Source of the DNA: BOG-908 sp965198825
GTDB taxonomy: Bacteria > Pseudomonadota > Alphaproteobacteria > Acetobacterales > Acetobacteraceae
DNA length: 64,000 nt
Direction: 5' to 3'
Assembly: GCA_965198825.1 (NCBI GenBank)
Contig: CBDAQB010000003.1
Span: 1,488,001-1,552,000 of the forward strand
Shown: piece after piece, positions 50,431-59,829 of the stretch
Layout: every line of letters starts with the position of its first letter
Numbering within the stretch: position 1 is the stretch's first letter
Translations under genes and position numbers: made by a program
Notes under the pieces: generated by a model
Databases searched by the model: none
The model's input: only the letters and a program-made list of their open reading frames with translations
Told to the model about the DNA's origin: nothing

Positions 50431-51270
50431 CTACTTCAACTCATCAGCATGATGACGAAGATGATCGTCGATCACCGTTTGGATAAACCAGTAGGAATGA
50501 TCATAACCCTCGTGCATGCGCAGACGCAGCGCCTGTCCCGACTTGGCGGCCGCAGCCTCCAAGGCGTGAGGGTGCAACTGCTTCTCCAGGAAATTGTCCG
50601 AAGCGCCCTGGTCCACCAGGATCGGCCCGGGGAAAGCCTTGCGCGCCATCAGGATGCTCGCGTCGTACTCTTCCCATAAAGCCTTGTCCGGGCCGAGATA
50701 GTTGCCGAACGCCTTCTCGCCCCAGGGTACTGCGACAGGGTTGGAAATCGGCGCGAGCGCCGAGACCGACTTCCATTTGCCGGGATGTCTGAACGCCGAC
50801 ACGAGAGCGCCATGGCCGCCCATCGAGTGCCCCATGATGCCCTGCATGCCGGGCTTCACGGGAAACTTCTCGCCGATCAGCGCGGGAAGCTCCTCGTTCA
50901 CATAGCTGCCCATGCGATAGTTTTTCGACCAGGGCTCCTGCGTGGCATCGAGATAAAAACCTGCTGCCAGGCCGAAATCCCAGGAGTCGGCCTCGCCGGG
51001 AAGGTTCAATCCGCGCGGGCTTGTGTCTGGCGCTACCAGGATCAATCCGAGTTCAGAGGCCAGCCGCTGCGCACCGGCCTTGAACGTGAAAGTCTCATGC
51101 GTGCAAGTCAGGCCCGCCAGGTAGTAGAGGGCAGGGCAGGGCGCCGACTTGGCTTGCGGCGGCACGAACACGGAGAATTTCATCTCCGTGCCCGTCTGTT
51201 GCGAGGCGTGCGAATACACACCCATGGTGCCGTCGAAGCACCGCGCCTCGCTGACGACTTCCATGGCCAT
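50431..51270 (-). CDS. fghA: S-formylglutathione hydrolase
   Basis: 279-aa esterase of the glutathione-dependent formaldehyde pathway: releases formate from S-formylglutathione. Alpha/beta hydrolase nucleophile elbow GHSMGGHGAL near residue 148; catalytic His in HEGYDHSYWFIQTVIDDHL near the C-terminus; VDQGASDNFLE holds the acid. Start ATG 51270 sits one base after the adh stop. Second gene of the adh-fghA operon; its stop lies 15 bp from repeat copy 15. Confidence 0.95.
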   Translation of the reverse strand: MAMEVVSEARCFDGTMGVYSHASQQTGTEMKFSVFVPPQAKSAPCPALYYLAGLTCTHETFTFKAGAQRLASELGLILVAPDTSPRGLNLPGEADSWDFGLAAGFYLDATQEPWSKNYRMGSYVNEELPALIGEKFPVKPGMQGIMGHSMGGHGALVSAFRHPGKWKSVSALAPISNPVAVPWGEKAFGNYLGPDKALWEEYDASILMARKAFPGPILVDQGASDNFLEKQLHPHALEAAAAKSGQALRLRMHEGYDHSYWFIQTVIDDHLRHHADELK

Positions 51271-51271
51271 C

Positions 51272-52381
51272 TTAGTAAACGACCACGCTGCGGATGCTCT
51301 CGCCGCGCGTCATCAGCTCGAAGCCTTCGTTGATCTGGTCGAGCGGCAGGATGTGCGTGATCAGATCGTCGATGTTGATCTTCTTGTTCATGTACCAATC
51401 AACGATCTTCGGCGTGTCGGTGCGGCCGCGTGCGCCGCCGAAGGCGCTGCCCTGCCAAACGCGCCCTGTCACCAGCTGGAACGGCCGTGTGGAAATCTCC
51501 TGGCCGGAGGCCGCAACACCGATGATCGTGGCCTTGCCCCAGCCGCGGTGCGCGCACTCGAGCGCCTGGCGCATCAGCGTCGTGTTGCCGACGCATTCGA
51601 AGCTGTGGTCGGCGCCGCCGCCTGTCAGCTCGACCAGGTGCGGCACGATGTCGCCAGAGATTTCCTTCGGGTTGACGAAATGCGTCAGCCCGAACTTCTC
51701 TGCCAGTTCCTTGCGGCCGTTGTTGAGATCGACGCCCACGATCATGTCGGCGCCTGCGATGCGCGCGCCCTGCACGACGTTCAGGCCGATGCCGCCTAGG
51801 CCGAACACCACCACATTGTCGCCCGGCTTCACCTTGGCGGTGAAGATCACCGCGCCAACGCCTGTCGTTACGCCGCAGCCGATGTAGCAGATCTTCTCGA
51901 ACGGCGCGTCTTCACGCACCTTGGCGAGCGCGATCTCTGGCATCACCGTGTAGTTCGCGAAGGTCGAGCAGCCCATGTAGTGGTAGATCGGCTTGCCGTT
52001 CTTGCTGAAGCGGCTTGTGCCGTCCGGCATCACGCCCTTGCCTTGCGTGGCGCGTATGGCGGTGCACAGGTTCGTCTTCTGGCTCAGGCAGCTTTTGCAC
52101 TGCCGGCATTCCGGCGTGTAGAGCGGGATCACGTGATCGCCCTTCTTCAGGCTGGTGACGCCCGGGCCGATGTCCGTTACGATGCCCGCGCCCTCATGGC
52201 CCAGGATGCAGGGGAAGAGCCCTTCTGAATCGGCGCCTGAGAGGGTGTATTTGTCCGTGTGGCAGATGCCTGTCGCCTTGATCTCGACCAGCACCTCGCC
52301 GAACTTCGGCCCTTCGAGCTGAACCGTCTCGACACTCAGCGGCTTGCCCGCTTCCCAGGCAACGGCTGCGCGAACGTCCAT
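51272..52381 (-). CDS. adhC: S-(hydroxymethyl)glutathione dehydrogenase, class III ADH
   Basis: 369-aa zinc alcohol dehydrogenase oxidising S-hydroxymethylglutathione with NAD. Zinc ligands: ATGICHTDKYTLSGADSEGL (catalytic Cys), GHEGAGIV (His-Glu), structural-zinc loop CRQCKSCLSQKTNLC. The NAD site is VFGLGGIGLNVVQGARIAGA. C-terminal PFQLVTGRVWQGSAFGGARG is the class III block. The ATG at 52381 has GGGAGAG 6 bases upstream. First gene of the operon with fghA; substrate is formaldehyde from methylotrophy or metabolism. Confidence 0.95.
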   Translation of the reverse strand: MDVRAAVAWEAGKPLSVETVQLEGPKFGEVLVEIKATGICHTDKYTLSGADSEGLFPCILGHEGAGIVTDIGPGVTSLKKGDHVIPLYTPECRQCKSCLSQKTNLCTAIRATQGKGVMPDGTSRFSKNGKPIYHYMGCSTFANYTVMPEIALAKVREDAPFEKICYIGCGVTTGVGAVIFTAKVKPGDNVVVFGLGGIGLNVVQGARIAGADMIVGVDLNNGRKELAEKFGLTHFVNPKEISGDIVPHLVELTGGGADHSFECVGNTTLMRQALECAHRGWGKATIIGVAASGQEISTRPFQLVTGRVWQGSAFGGARGRTDTPKIVDWYMNKKINIDDLITHILPLDQINEGFELMTRGESIRSVVVY

Positions 52382-52532
52382 GGTTTGTCTCTCCCAAAAT
52401 ACCTGCGGCACGGTAGCCCGTGCCCATCGCAAATGCGAATGTCAGACGGTGGAGCCGTGCGCCATACAACCTTTGTCTCGGTTGCCGTGGTCCCCTTCGA
52501 CTTCGGGTTCCAGCCTGCCCGCGGCATCTTCC

Positions 52533-52715
52533 AGGTCCACCACGAAGACAGGAAGAACGCGAAGGTACACGAAGATGCCGGGCGACCCGTTACCAGGCGC
52601 ATGATCGGCCGGAAAGCTTCGCGAAGCATGAAGCAAGGGACGCGAGCGGCAATTGTCGTCTGGTCCCGCTCTCTTCGTGTAACTTCGCGTGCTTCCCATC
52701 TTCGTGGTGGACCTT
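52533..52715. mobile_element. ORF-less CGAAG-rich inverted-repeat element
   Basis: Left AGGTCCACCACGAAGACAGG; right, on the other strand, AGGTCCACCACGAAGATGGG. About 38 of 42 bases match between the arms. The ~95-bp interior (with AGCTTCGCGAAGC hairpin) has no ORF. Same family as the arms of the cassette at 21474-21932. The rest of the gap 52382-52755 holds the adh promoter and nothing else that I can see. Confidence 0.6.
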
Positions 52716-52755
52716 ATCGGCCCATCCTCAAGCTGAAGCGTCAGACGTTAGGCAT

Positions 52756-54411
52756 TCACTCGGCAGCCATCCGCCGAGCCTCGGCCCGGGCCCGACGCGC
52801 ATCCTTTCGCGAGACGCCGCTGCTCTCGGCCCGCGCCGGCTTGTTCCGCTTGGTCAGGAGCACACGGTAATCATCCATGTCGCCCTCATAAGGTGCGACA
52901 GTCCCGCCATCGACCAGCCAAAGCCTGTCCGCCACCAGCTCGACCAGATGCGGATCATGGGTGATCAGCAGCACCGCGCCGGCGAACTCGCTCAAGGCGC
53001 GCACCAGCGCATCGCAGGCGTCGATATCCAGATGGTTTGTCGGTTCGTCCAGGATGAGCAGTTGCGGCGCGTCGCGCGTCGCCAGAGCCAGCAGCAAACG
53101 CGCCCGCTCGCCGCCCGACAGCGACGCCGTCGGCGTGTTCGCCCTGTCCCGATCGAGACCGAAGCGCGCCAGTTGCGAGCGGAGCAAGGTAGGCGGCGCC
53201 TGCGGCAGGGCGCGGCCGATATGGTCCAGCGCTGTGTCCAGCGGCTCCAGCTCCGCCTCCTGGTGCTGCGCGAAATACCCCACCCTCAGCTTGCCAGGTC
53301 GGCGCAGCTTGCCAGACATCGGCTCGAGCCGCCCGGCCAGCAGCTTGGCGAAGGTGGATTTGCCGTTGCCGTTGGCGCCGAGCAGGGCAATCCGGTCCTC
53401 CATGGTCATGCTCATGGAGAGGCCGGTCAGCACAGGCACGCCGCCGTAGCCCACGCTCACATCGTCCAGCGACAGGATGGGCGGCGCCATCTGCGCCGGC
53501 TCCGGGAAAGCGAAACGGGTGACCGTATCCTCGATCACCGCGTCGATCACCGGCAGCTTCTCCAGCGCACGCAGGCGGGATTGCGCCTGGCGCGCCTTGC
53601 TGGCCGACGCGCGGAAGCGGTCGACGAACGCCTGCATGTGCGCGCGCTGCGCGTTGATCCGTTCTGCGGCCTTGGTCTGCTGCATCGCCTGCTCGGTGCG
53701 TATGCGCACGAACTCGGCGTAGCCGCCCGGCGTCATGGAAAGCCGCCTCTGGTCCAGATGAACGATGAATTGCACGGACCGGTCGAGCAGCCCCTGGTCA
53801 TGGCTCACCACCAGGGCGGCACCCGCGAACCGCGCCAGCCAGCTTTCCAGCCACATGGTGGCTTCCAGATCCAGATGGTTGGTGGGCTCGTCGAGCAGAA
53901 GCAGGTCGGGGTTGGAGAAGAGCACGGTCGCCAGCGCCACGCGCATGCGCCAGCCGCCGGAGAAGCTGTCCACCGGCCGCGCCTGCGCCTCGGCATCGAA
54001 CCCCAGGCCGGCAAGGATCGTCGCGGCGCGCGCAGGCGCCGAATCGGCCTCTATCGTCTGCAGCCGGTCATAGATCGCGCCGATGCGCTCAGGCGAAAGA
54101 TCGTGCCTTTCCGCCTCTTGCAGCAGCGCCAACCGCTCCGGATCACCGGCCAGAACCGTCTCCAGCAGGCTCTGCGGCCCGGAGGGTGCGGTCTGCTTGA
54201 CCTGCGCCATGCGGGCGCGCGAGGACATGCGTATCTCGCCGCCATCGACGGCCAACTCGCCCGAAATCGCCTTCAGAAGAGTGGACTTGCCTGCGCCGTT
54301 CCGGCCCACCAGGCCGATGCGCCGGCCAGGGTCCACGGTAAGGTCCGCGCCCTCCAGAAGCGTGCGGCCGCCTATGCGCAAAGTGAGCGCGCTGACTGTT
54401 AAAAGGGTCAT
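52756..54411 (-). CDS. ABC-F family ATPase
   Basis: 551-aa soluble protein with two ABC domains and no membrane part, the Uup/EttA/ribosome-protection type. Walker A 1 GRNGAGKST near residue 37, signature DSFSGGWRMRVALATVLFSN, Walker B LLLDEPTNHLD; a charged interdomain linker about 235-300; Walker A 2 GANGNGKST near 347 and signature SLSGGERARLLLALA, then LILDEPTNHLDIDA. C-terminal basic tail. Acts on ribosomes during elongation or in antibiotic stress; specific subgroup not assigned. Confidence 0.93.
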   Translation of the reverse strand: MTLLTVSALTLRIGGRTLLEGADLTVDPGRRIGLVGRNGAGKSTLLKAISGELAVDGGEIRMSSRARMAQVKQTAPSGPQSLLETVLAGDPERLALLQEAERHDLSPERIGAIYDRLQTIEADSAPARAATILAGLGFDAEAQARPVDSFSGGWRMRVALATVLFSNPDLLLLDEPTNHLDLEATMWLESWLARFAGAALVVSHDQGLLDRSVQFIVHLDQRRLSMTPGGYAEFVRIRTEQAMQQTKAAERINAQRAHMQAFVDRFRASASKARQAQSRLRALEKLPVIDAVIEDTVTRFAFPEPAQMAPPILSLDDVSVGYGGVPVLTGLSMSMTMEDRIALLGANGNGKSTFAKLLAGRLEPMSGKLRRPGKLRVGYFAQHQEAELEPLDTALDHIGRALPQAPPTLLRSQLARFGLDRDRANTPTASLSGGERARLLLALATRDAPQLLILDEPTNHLDIDACDALVRALSEFAGAVLLITHDPHLVELVADRLWLVDGGTVAPYEGDMDDYRVLLTKRNKPARAESSGVSRKDARRARAEARRMAAE

Positions 54412-54484
54412 TGGCAGGCCCTACATTGCAGTGCAGCGAAACGCTAGCCTTGTCCTGAGGGGGCTGGTGTGAAAGGAAGTATCG

Positions 54485-54594
54485 CTGGGGCTTTGCCCCA
54501 GACCCCACCAAGGACAAGTCCTTGGAACCTCGACGTTTTCGGGAATGGGGTTTGGGGACGAGTCCCCAGCGGGGTTCAGGGGCAGAGCCCCTGG
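54485..54594. repeat. GGGGC hairpin repeat pair
   Basis: Left: CTGGGGCTTTGCCCCAG, then CCAAGGACAAGTCCTTGG. Right, inverted: GGGGACGAGTCCCC and GGGGCAGAGCCCC. Two hairpins per side, arranged as an inverted pair, the same plan as the T/A-tract element but GC-rich. It sits in the divergent promoter region between ABC-F and the SNF2 gene. Confidence 0.75.
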
Positions 54595-54619
54595 CCTGTT
54601 TTTCGTATGCAGAGGCCCA

Positions 54620-57600
54620 TTGCCAGTCCCCTTTTCTGCTGAAGATTTAAGCCGCATTTTCGATGGTCGAACCCTGACGCGAGGCCGCAGCCTGGTGCTG
54701 CTGGGCGCCGTCGAGGTCAGCCTGAACGAAGACACGATCAAGGCCGTCGTGGAGGACCGCGGCGTGCGGCGCACCGCGACCATCACGCCCACTCTGCTCG
54801 GCGGCCGAACCGTCTTCGAAAACCGCTGCAGTTGCCGCCTGCCGGCCTGCGTGCACCTGGCTGCAGGCAGCTGGGCGGCGCTCGACCGCTTCCCCGTGCT
54901 TCGCCGCACGGATCAGAAGAACTTCCTGGAGACGCTGGCGAAGGCGCCGCCTGAAGAACGCCGCAGGCTCAATTTCGGGCTGGAATCCGCGCCCGCGCCT
55001 GACATCTGCGCGGTGACGCTCACCTACGTGGGCGAGCGCACGGGGAAAGTGGAGGAGGCGATCCCCCGCCGCGTCGCTACCGACCCGCTGGCAGGTGAAA
55101 CCGGCCGCGCCATCGCCAATGCGCTAGGCGCCGGCGAGCACTCCCGCGTCGCCGTGGCAGCACCCGACGTGCCGGTGCTGATCTCTCTCTTGATCCGCTC
55201 GAATGCCGCCTACTGGACCGCGACGGGCAAGCTGCTGAAAAGCGGGCGAGAGCGCCCGTTCGACCCTAGCGTGCCGCCAAACCTGCCGCCGAACTCCGCG
55301 ACGCTCGTGAGCGACACAGGCGCCTGGTATGTCGATGCAGCGACCGGTGAAATAGGACGCATCAGGCCGATCAAGCCACGGCCCGAAATCCCCGTTATCA
55401 CCCCACGCGTGCGCGACACACGGCCGAAGCGGCTGCGCGACACCAGCAGCATCATCGCGACGGACAGCCAGCGCGCCATCGTCGCGAAGCCGGTGGTGCC
55501 TGTGCTGCGCATGAAACGCCTGAAAGCGCCTGACGATTTCGGCAGGCTCGCGTTGATCGAAGCCCTCATGCTGGACTTCGACTATGGCGGCGTGCTCACC
55601 GACGGCGATGACGAGCGCCAATTTGTGCGCGTGCCAGCGCCTGGCGGCCTGTCGAGCTTCGTCAAGCGCGACATGGTGACCGAAGGCGCCGCGATGGAAA
55701 CGCTGCGCCAGGACGGCTTCGTGCAGATGCGGGTGAACGACCCGAAGTCAGCCAAGGGCCGGCGCGTCTATGTGTTCCGCGGCGCTGACGCAGGCGAGAA
55801 ATGGCACCGCTTCGTCTCCGAACGGATACCTGCCTTGCAGAGCCTCGGCTTTCGCAGCCTGATCGAAGGCGATTTCGGCCCGCGCATGGTGGAGACGGTC
55901 GGCGTCGTGGACGTCCAGGTGGCCGACGCTGATTCTGGAGATTTTTCGCTCGATTTCGGTATCGAGATCGACGGCGTGCGTCTGCCCCTGTTGCCCATCC
56001 TCAGCCATCTTCTGTCGCGCGGCGGCATGGCGGCGGCGCAGGTGGTCGGCGAAGATCTCATCACCACGCTGGAAGATGGGCGGGTCGTCAAACTGCCTGC
56101 CGACCGGATCAAGCGCATGCTCGCCATCATGGGCGACCTCATCGAAGCCGCCGGCTCGCGCGCCGACGGCACCATGCTGCTGCCGAAAACCGAAGCGCCG
56201 ACCGTCCTCGAGCTCGAGGATCTGGTCGCCATGCGCTGGAAGAATGCCGGCGCCATCTCCGCCTACGCCGAGCGCTTCCGCACCGAACATGCAGCCCCGC
56301 ACGTCGATGTTCCGAAGAGCTTTACCGTCACGCTGCGGCCGTACCAGCAGCACGGCGTGGACTGGCTGCAGGATCTGATGGCGCACAAGCTGGGCGCCTT
56401 CCTCGCTGACGACATGGGCCTCGGCAAGACAGCGCAAACCATCGCTCACATCGCCATCGAACATGCCGCGGGGCGCCTGAAGGATCCTGCCTTGGTCGTG
56501 GTGCCGACGAGCCTGATCACCAACTGGTCGGCCGAGCTTGCACGCTTCGCACCCCACCTTCGCGTGGAAGTCCTGCATGGCCTCGACCGCCATCGCCGAC
56601 GCGAGCGGCTTGAGAATGTGCATGTGGTGATCACCACCTTTACCGTTCTCGCACGCGACGTGAACGCCATGAAGGAACTGCCCTGGCACATCGTCGTGCT
56701 GGACGAAGCACAGGCCATCAAGAGCCCGGACGCGAAAGCGACGCGCGCCGTCTGCCAGCTCGAAGCGACTCAGCGAATCTGTCTTTCGGGCACGCCGATC
56801 GAAAACAATCTGGAGGAGCTCTGGTCGCAGTTCGCCTTCCTCATGCCAGGCCTGCTCGGCGACCGGCGCGGCTTCGCCAAGCGTTTCCGCACCCCGATCG
56901 AGAAGAACGGCGACGCGGTGCGCCGCGTGCAGCTCGTGCGCCGCATCAAACCCTTCATATTGCGCCGGCATAAATCCGAAGTGGCGACCGAGCTGCCGCC
57001 GAAGCACACCATCCTGCGCCGCATCACACTGGCGCCCGACCAGCGCGAGCTGTACGAAACCATACGCATCACCATGCACGACAAGGTGCGAAGCCAGGTT
57101 GCCGAACGCAGCCTGGCGCAAAGCCGCATCGTGGTGCTCGACGCGCTGCTCAAATTGCGCCAGGCCTGCTGCGATCCGCGCCTTGTGAAACTTCCTTCGG
57201 CGCGCGCCATCGAAAGCAGCAGCAAGCTCGACGATCTTCTGGAAATGATGGCCGAGATGATTCCCGAAGGCCGCCGCATCCTGCTGTTCAGCCAGTTCAC
57301 CTCCATGCTCGACCTGATCAAGCCCAAGCTCGTGGAAGCCGGCATCCCCTTCGTCGAACTGCGTGGCGACACCACCAACCGCGGCGAACCCGTCCGTTCC
57401 TTTGAAGCCGGCGAAGTGCCGCTGTTCCTCATCAGCCTCAAGGCCGGCGGCCGCGGCCTGAACCTCACCTCGGCCGACACCGTCATCCACTACGACCCAT
57501 GGTGGAACCCGGCCGTTGAAGACCAGGCCTCAGACCGCGCTCACCGCATCGGCCAGACCAAGTCCGTGTTCGTCTACAAGCTCATCGCCGCCGACACAGT

Positions 57601-57754
57601 CGAGGAACGCATCCTCGAGCTGCAGCAGCGCAAAGCCGAACTTGCCAGCGTGGCCTTCGAGGAAGAGGGACTCGAGGGCGGGGATCTGGGTGGGCTGGAT
57701 CTCGGGGATATCGATTATCTGTTCGGGGCTGAGGCGGATAAGAAGGCAGCTTGA
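54620..57754 (+). CDS. SWIM-domain SNF2/DEAD-like helicase
   Basis: About 1044 aa. N-terminal SWIM zinc finger CSCRLPACVH (Cys near residues 70, 72, 77 and His 79). A beta/helical middle domain leads to the SNF2 ATPase: DDMGLGKTAQTIAHIAIE near 600, VVLDEAQAIKSPDAKATR (DEAQ box), LSGTPIENNLEELWSQFAFL, RRIKPFILRRHKSEVATELP; C-terminal helicase lobe LLFSQFTSMLDLIKPKLVEA, DPWWNPAVEDQASDRAHRIG. The TTG at 54620 is used because upstream in-frame codons lie inside a repeat; the true start could differ. Chromatin-like DNA translocase of the SWIM-SNF2 group. Confidence 0.93.
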   Translation: MPVPFSAEDLSRIFDGRTLTRGRSLVLLGAVEVSLNEDTIKAVVEDRGVRRTATITPTLLGGRTVFENRCSCRLPACVHLAAGSWAALDRFPVLRRTDQKNFLETLAKAPPEERRRLNFGLESAPAPDICAVTLTYVGERTGKVEEAIPRRVATDPLAGETGRAIANALGAGEHSRVAVAAPDVPVLISLLIRSNAAYWTATGKLLKSGRERPFDPSVPPNLPPNSATLVSDTGAWYVDAATGEIGRIRPIKPRPEIPVITPRVRDTRPKRLRDTSSIIATDSQRAIVAKPVVPVLRMKRLKAPDDFGRLALIEALMLDFDYGGVLTDGDDERQFVRVPAPGGLSSFVKRDMVTEGAAMETLRQDGFVQMRVNDPKSAKGRRVYVFRGADAGEKWHRFVSERIPALQSLGFRSLIEGDFGPRMVETVGVVDVQVADADSGDFSLDFGIEIDGVRLPLLPILSHLLSRGGMAAAQVVGEDLITTLEDGRVVKLPADRIKRMLAIMGDLIEAAGSRADGTMLLPKTEAPTVLELEDLVAMRWKNAGAISAYAERFRTEHAAPHVDVPKSFTVTLRPYQQHGVDWLQDLMAHKLGAFLADDMGLGKTAQTIAHIAIEHAAGRLKDPALVVVPTSLITNWSAELARFAPHLRVEVLHGLDRHRRRERLENVHVVITTFTVLARDVNAMKELPWHIVVLDEAQAIKSPDAKATRAVCQLEATQRICLSGTPIENNLEELWSQFAFLMPGLLGDRRGFAKRFRTPIEKNGDAVRRVQLVRRIKPFILRRHKSEVATELPPKHTILRRITLAPDQRELYETIRITMHDKVRSQVAERSLAQSRIVVLDALLKLRQACCDPRLVKLPSARAIESSSKLDDLLEMMAEMIPEGRRILLFSQFTSMLDLIKPKLVEAGIPFVELRGDTTNRGEPVRSFEAGEVPLFLISLKAGGRGLNLTSADTVIHYDPWWNPAVEDQASDRAHRIGQTKSVFVYKLIAADTVEERILELQQRKAELASVAFEEEGLEGGDLGGLDLGDIDYLFGAEADKKAA

Positions 57755-58932
57755 GGGAACACCGGGAATACGACGTCATCGTTGTTGGGGCCGGGGCTGC
57801 TGGGATGATGTGCGCTATGACTGCGGGGAACCGCGGGAAGACCGTTCTCCTACTGGATCATGCCGATGCGCCGGGCAAGAAGATCCTGATTTCCGGCGGT
57901 GGGCGCTGCAACTTTACCAACACCGGCACCACCGCCGCCAACTTCTTTTCCGACAATCCTCACTTCGCCAAGTCGGCTCTTGCCCGGTATTCGCCGCAGG
58001 ACTTTGTCGATCTCGTCCAGAAACATGGCATCACCTGGCACGAGAAGACCCTGGGCCAACTGTTCTGCGACGGCTCTGCGCGGGCTATCGTACAGATGCT
58101 CGTGGACGAATGTGCGGCTGCCGGCGTGGACATGCGCCTGCAACAGCGTATCACCGCCATCACCAAGCCGGACGGCTTTGTGGTGACCACAGAAGGCGGT
58201 GAGTTCCAGGCCAGATCGCTTGTCTTGGCTACAGGCGGCCTGTCCATACCGAAGCTGGGCGCAACGGGTTTCGCCTATGACGTCGCCCGGCAGTTCGATC
58301 TGGAAGTTTCGAAACCTCGCGCGGCGCTGGTGCCTTTCACTGTTGCCGGTGAGGCGTTGGCGCGTACGCAGTCGTTGAGCGGCGTGTCTTTGCCTGTGAG
58401 GGCTACCTGCCGCAAAACGAGTTTCGACGAGGCCATGCTGTTCACGCATCGCGGGCTGTCCGGCCCTGCCATCCTGCAGGTCTCCACCTGCTGGCATGAA
58501 GGGGAGGTGGTTTCCGTCGATCTGCTGCCGCAGGCCGATGCCGCTATCCTGCGTGCCCGCAAGCGATCGCGGCCGAAGACGGGCTTGAGGGCGGCACTGA
58601 CCGAGCTTTTGCCGCAGCGCCTGGCCGATACCGTGCTGCCGATTGCGCTGTCCGGCGGGGCGATAGGGGACATTCCGGATGCTGCGCTGGACCGGCTTGG
58701 CGCCACCCTGAAAGATTGGCGCATCACCCCATCTGGGACGGAAGGCTTCGCCAAGGCCGAGGTCACAGCAGGAGGCATCGATACGAACGCACTCTCGTCG
58801 CAAACCATGGAAGCCAGGAAAGTGCCGGGCCTCTTTGCCATAGGCGAAGCGGTAGACGTCACCGGCTGGCTGGGCGGCTACAATTTCCAGTGGGCCTGGG
58901 CAAGCGGCGTCTCAGCAGGTTCATCTGTCTAA
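57751..58932 (+). CDS. FAD-dependent oxidoreductase, HI0933/YhiN family
   Basis: 393-aa flavoprotein. FAD-binding VIVVGAGAAGMMCAMTAGNR, GGGRCNFTNTGTTAANFFSD, and near the C-terminus FAIGEAVDVTGWLGGYNFQW. The BaiN-type reductase family reduces C=C bonds; the substrate here is unknown. TTG at 57751 overlaps the SNF2 stop (TTGA), so the genes are coupled. A single inverted T/A-tract module follows the stop. Confidence 0.9.
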   Translation: MREHREYDVIVVGAGAAGMMCAMTAGNRGKTVLLLDHADAPGKKILISGGGRCNFTNTGTTAANFFSDNPHFAKSALARYSPQDFVDLVQKHGITWHEKTLGQLFCDGSARAIVQMLVDECAAAGVDMRLQQRITAITKPDGFVVTTEGGEFQARSLVLATGGLSIPKLGATGFAYDVARQFDLEVSKPRAALVPFTVAGEALARTQSLSGVSLPVRATCRKTSFDEAMLFTHRGLSGPAILQVSTCWHEGEVVSVDLLPQADAAILRARKRSRPKTGLRAALTELLPQRLADTVLPIALSGGAIGDIPDAALDRLGATLKDWRITPSGTEGFAKAEVTAGGIDTNALSSQTMEARKVPGLFAIGEAVDVTGWLGGYNFQWAWASGVSAGSSV

Positions 58933-58937
58933 AGTCG

Positions 58938-58974
58938 CAAAGGTTTTTTGCTTCTTTTTTCAAAAAAAGAAGAC
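58938..58974. repeat. T/A-tract element, copy 16 (single, right-type)
   Basis: GCAAAGGTTTTTTGC followed by TTCTTTTTTCAAAAAAAG and AAGACC. This is the inverse orientation of the left module, so here only the right half remains. 5 bp after the flavoprotein stop. Confidence 0.85.
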
Positions 58975-59004
58975 CTTTCTTTCTACTGCTAAAAGGATTT
59001 CGCC

Positions 59005-59757
59005 ATGTCTCGCCCCCTCACGATAGCGTCCCCCGAAGGCAAGATCGACGCGACGGTTTTCACCCCGGCAGGAGCAACCAAGCCACTACCGGCAGTGGTA
59101 CTGTTTACCGACATAGGCGGCCTCAGGCCGAGCTACGATGAGAAAGCGCAGACGATAGCGGATCGCGGTTACGCCGTGTTGCTGCCGAACATCTATTACC
59201 GCAGCCTGGCGGGCAAGGCGGTGCCGGAGGGCAGGTCGTTTCGCGAGCCCGATGTCATGGCGAAGCTGCGCGAATATGCGGGATTGCTGAAGCCCGAGGC
59301 TCTGGCGAAGGACTTTGCGGCTTTGCTTGCTGGCATCGATGGGGATGAGGCGTTTGCCCAGGGCGGTGTCGCGGCAGTGGGGTATTGCCTGACCGGTGGT
59401 TTTTCGCTGCGTATGGCGGCGGAGCATCCCAATCGGATCGTGGCTGCGGCAGGATTTCATTCGGCGGGGCTGGCGGCGGAGGGGGATCCTGCAAGTGCTG
59501 TGACCGTGGTTGGCGCAATCAAGGGGCGGGTTTATCTTGGCCATGCCGACAAGGACGAGCATTTGCCTGCGGATCAGATAGGGCGGATGGATCAGGCGCT
59601 GGCGGCCGCGGGGGTGCATTTCACCACCGAGCTCTATCGTGGCGCGTCGCATGGGTTCACCGCGAAGGATGCGCCGGTTTATGATGCAGCCGCGGATGCG
59701 CTGCATTTCAAGCGTCTTTTCACGCTGCTGGAGGAGACTCTGCAGCCGGGCGGATGA
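59005..59757 (+). CDS. Dienelactone hydrolase family protein
   Basis: 250-aa alpha/beta hydrolase. DIGGLRPSYDEKAQTIADRG near the start, the nucleophile site GYCLTGGFSLRMAAEHPNRI (Cys in GxCxTG, as in DLH enzymes), HADKDEHLPADQIGRMDQAL with the acid, and LYRGASHGFTAKDAPVYD with the catalytic His. Hydrolyses lactone or thioester substrates; the natural one is unknown. Stand-alone gene. Confidence 0.9.
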   Translation: MSRPLTIASPEGKIDATVFTPAGATKPLPAVVLFTDIGGLRPSYDEKAQTIADRGYAVLLPNIYYRSLAGKAVPEGRSFREPDVMAKLREYAGLLKPEALAKDFAALLAGIDGDEAFAQGGVAAVGYCLTGGFSLRMAAEHPNRIVAAAGFHSAGLAAEGDPASAVTVVGAIKGRVYLGHADKDEHLPADQIGRMDQALAAAGVHFTTELYRGASHGFTAKDAPVYDAAADALHFKRLFTLLEETLQPGG

Positions 59758-59829
59758 CGGATACGGCCCTTGCTCGGTCCGTAACGAGATGCGAAAGCTT
59801 CGTGCCTAGGCGCGGAAGGATGGCTTTCG

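Noticed and set aside
52420..54402. Long plus-strand ORF opposite ABC-F
   Set aside because: Shadow frame; the ABC motifs are all on the minus strand.
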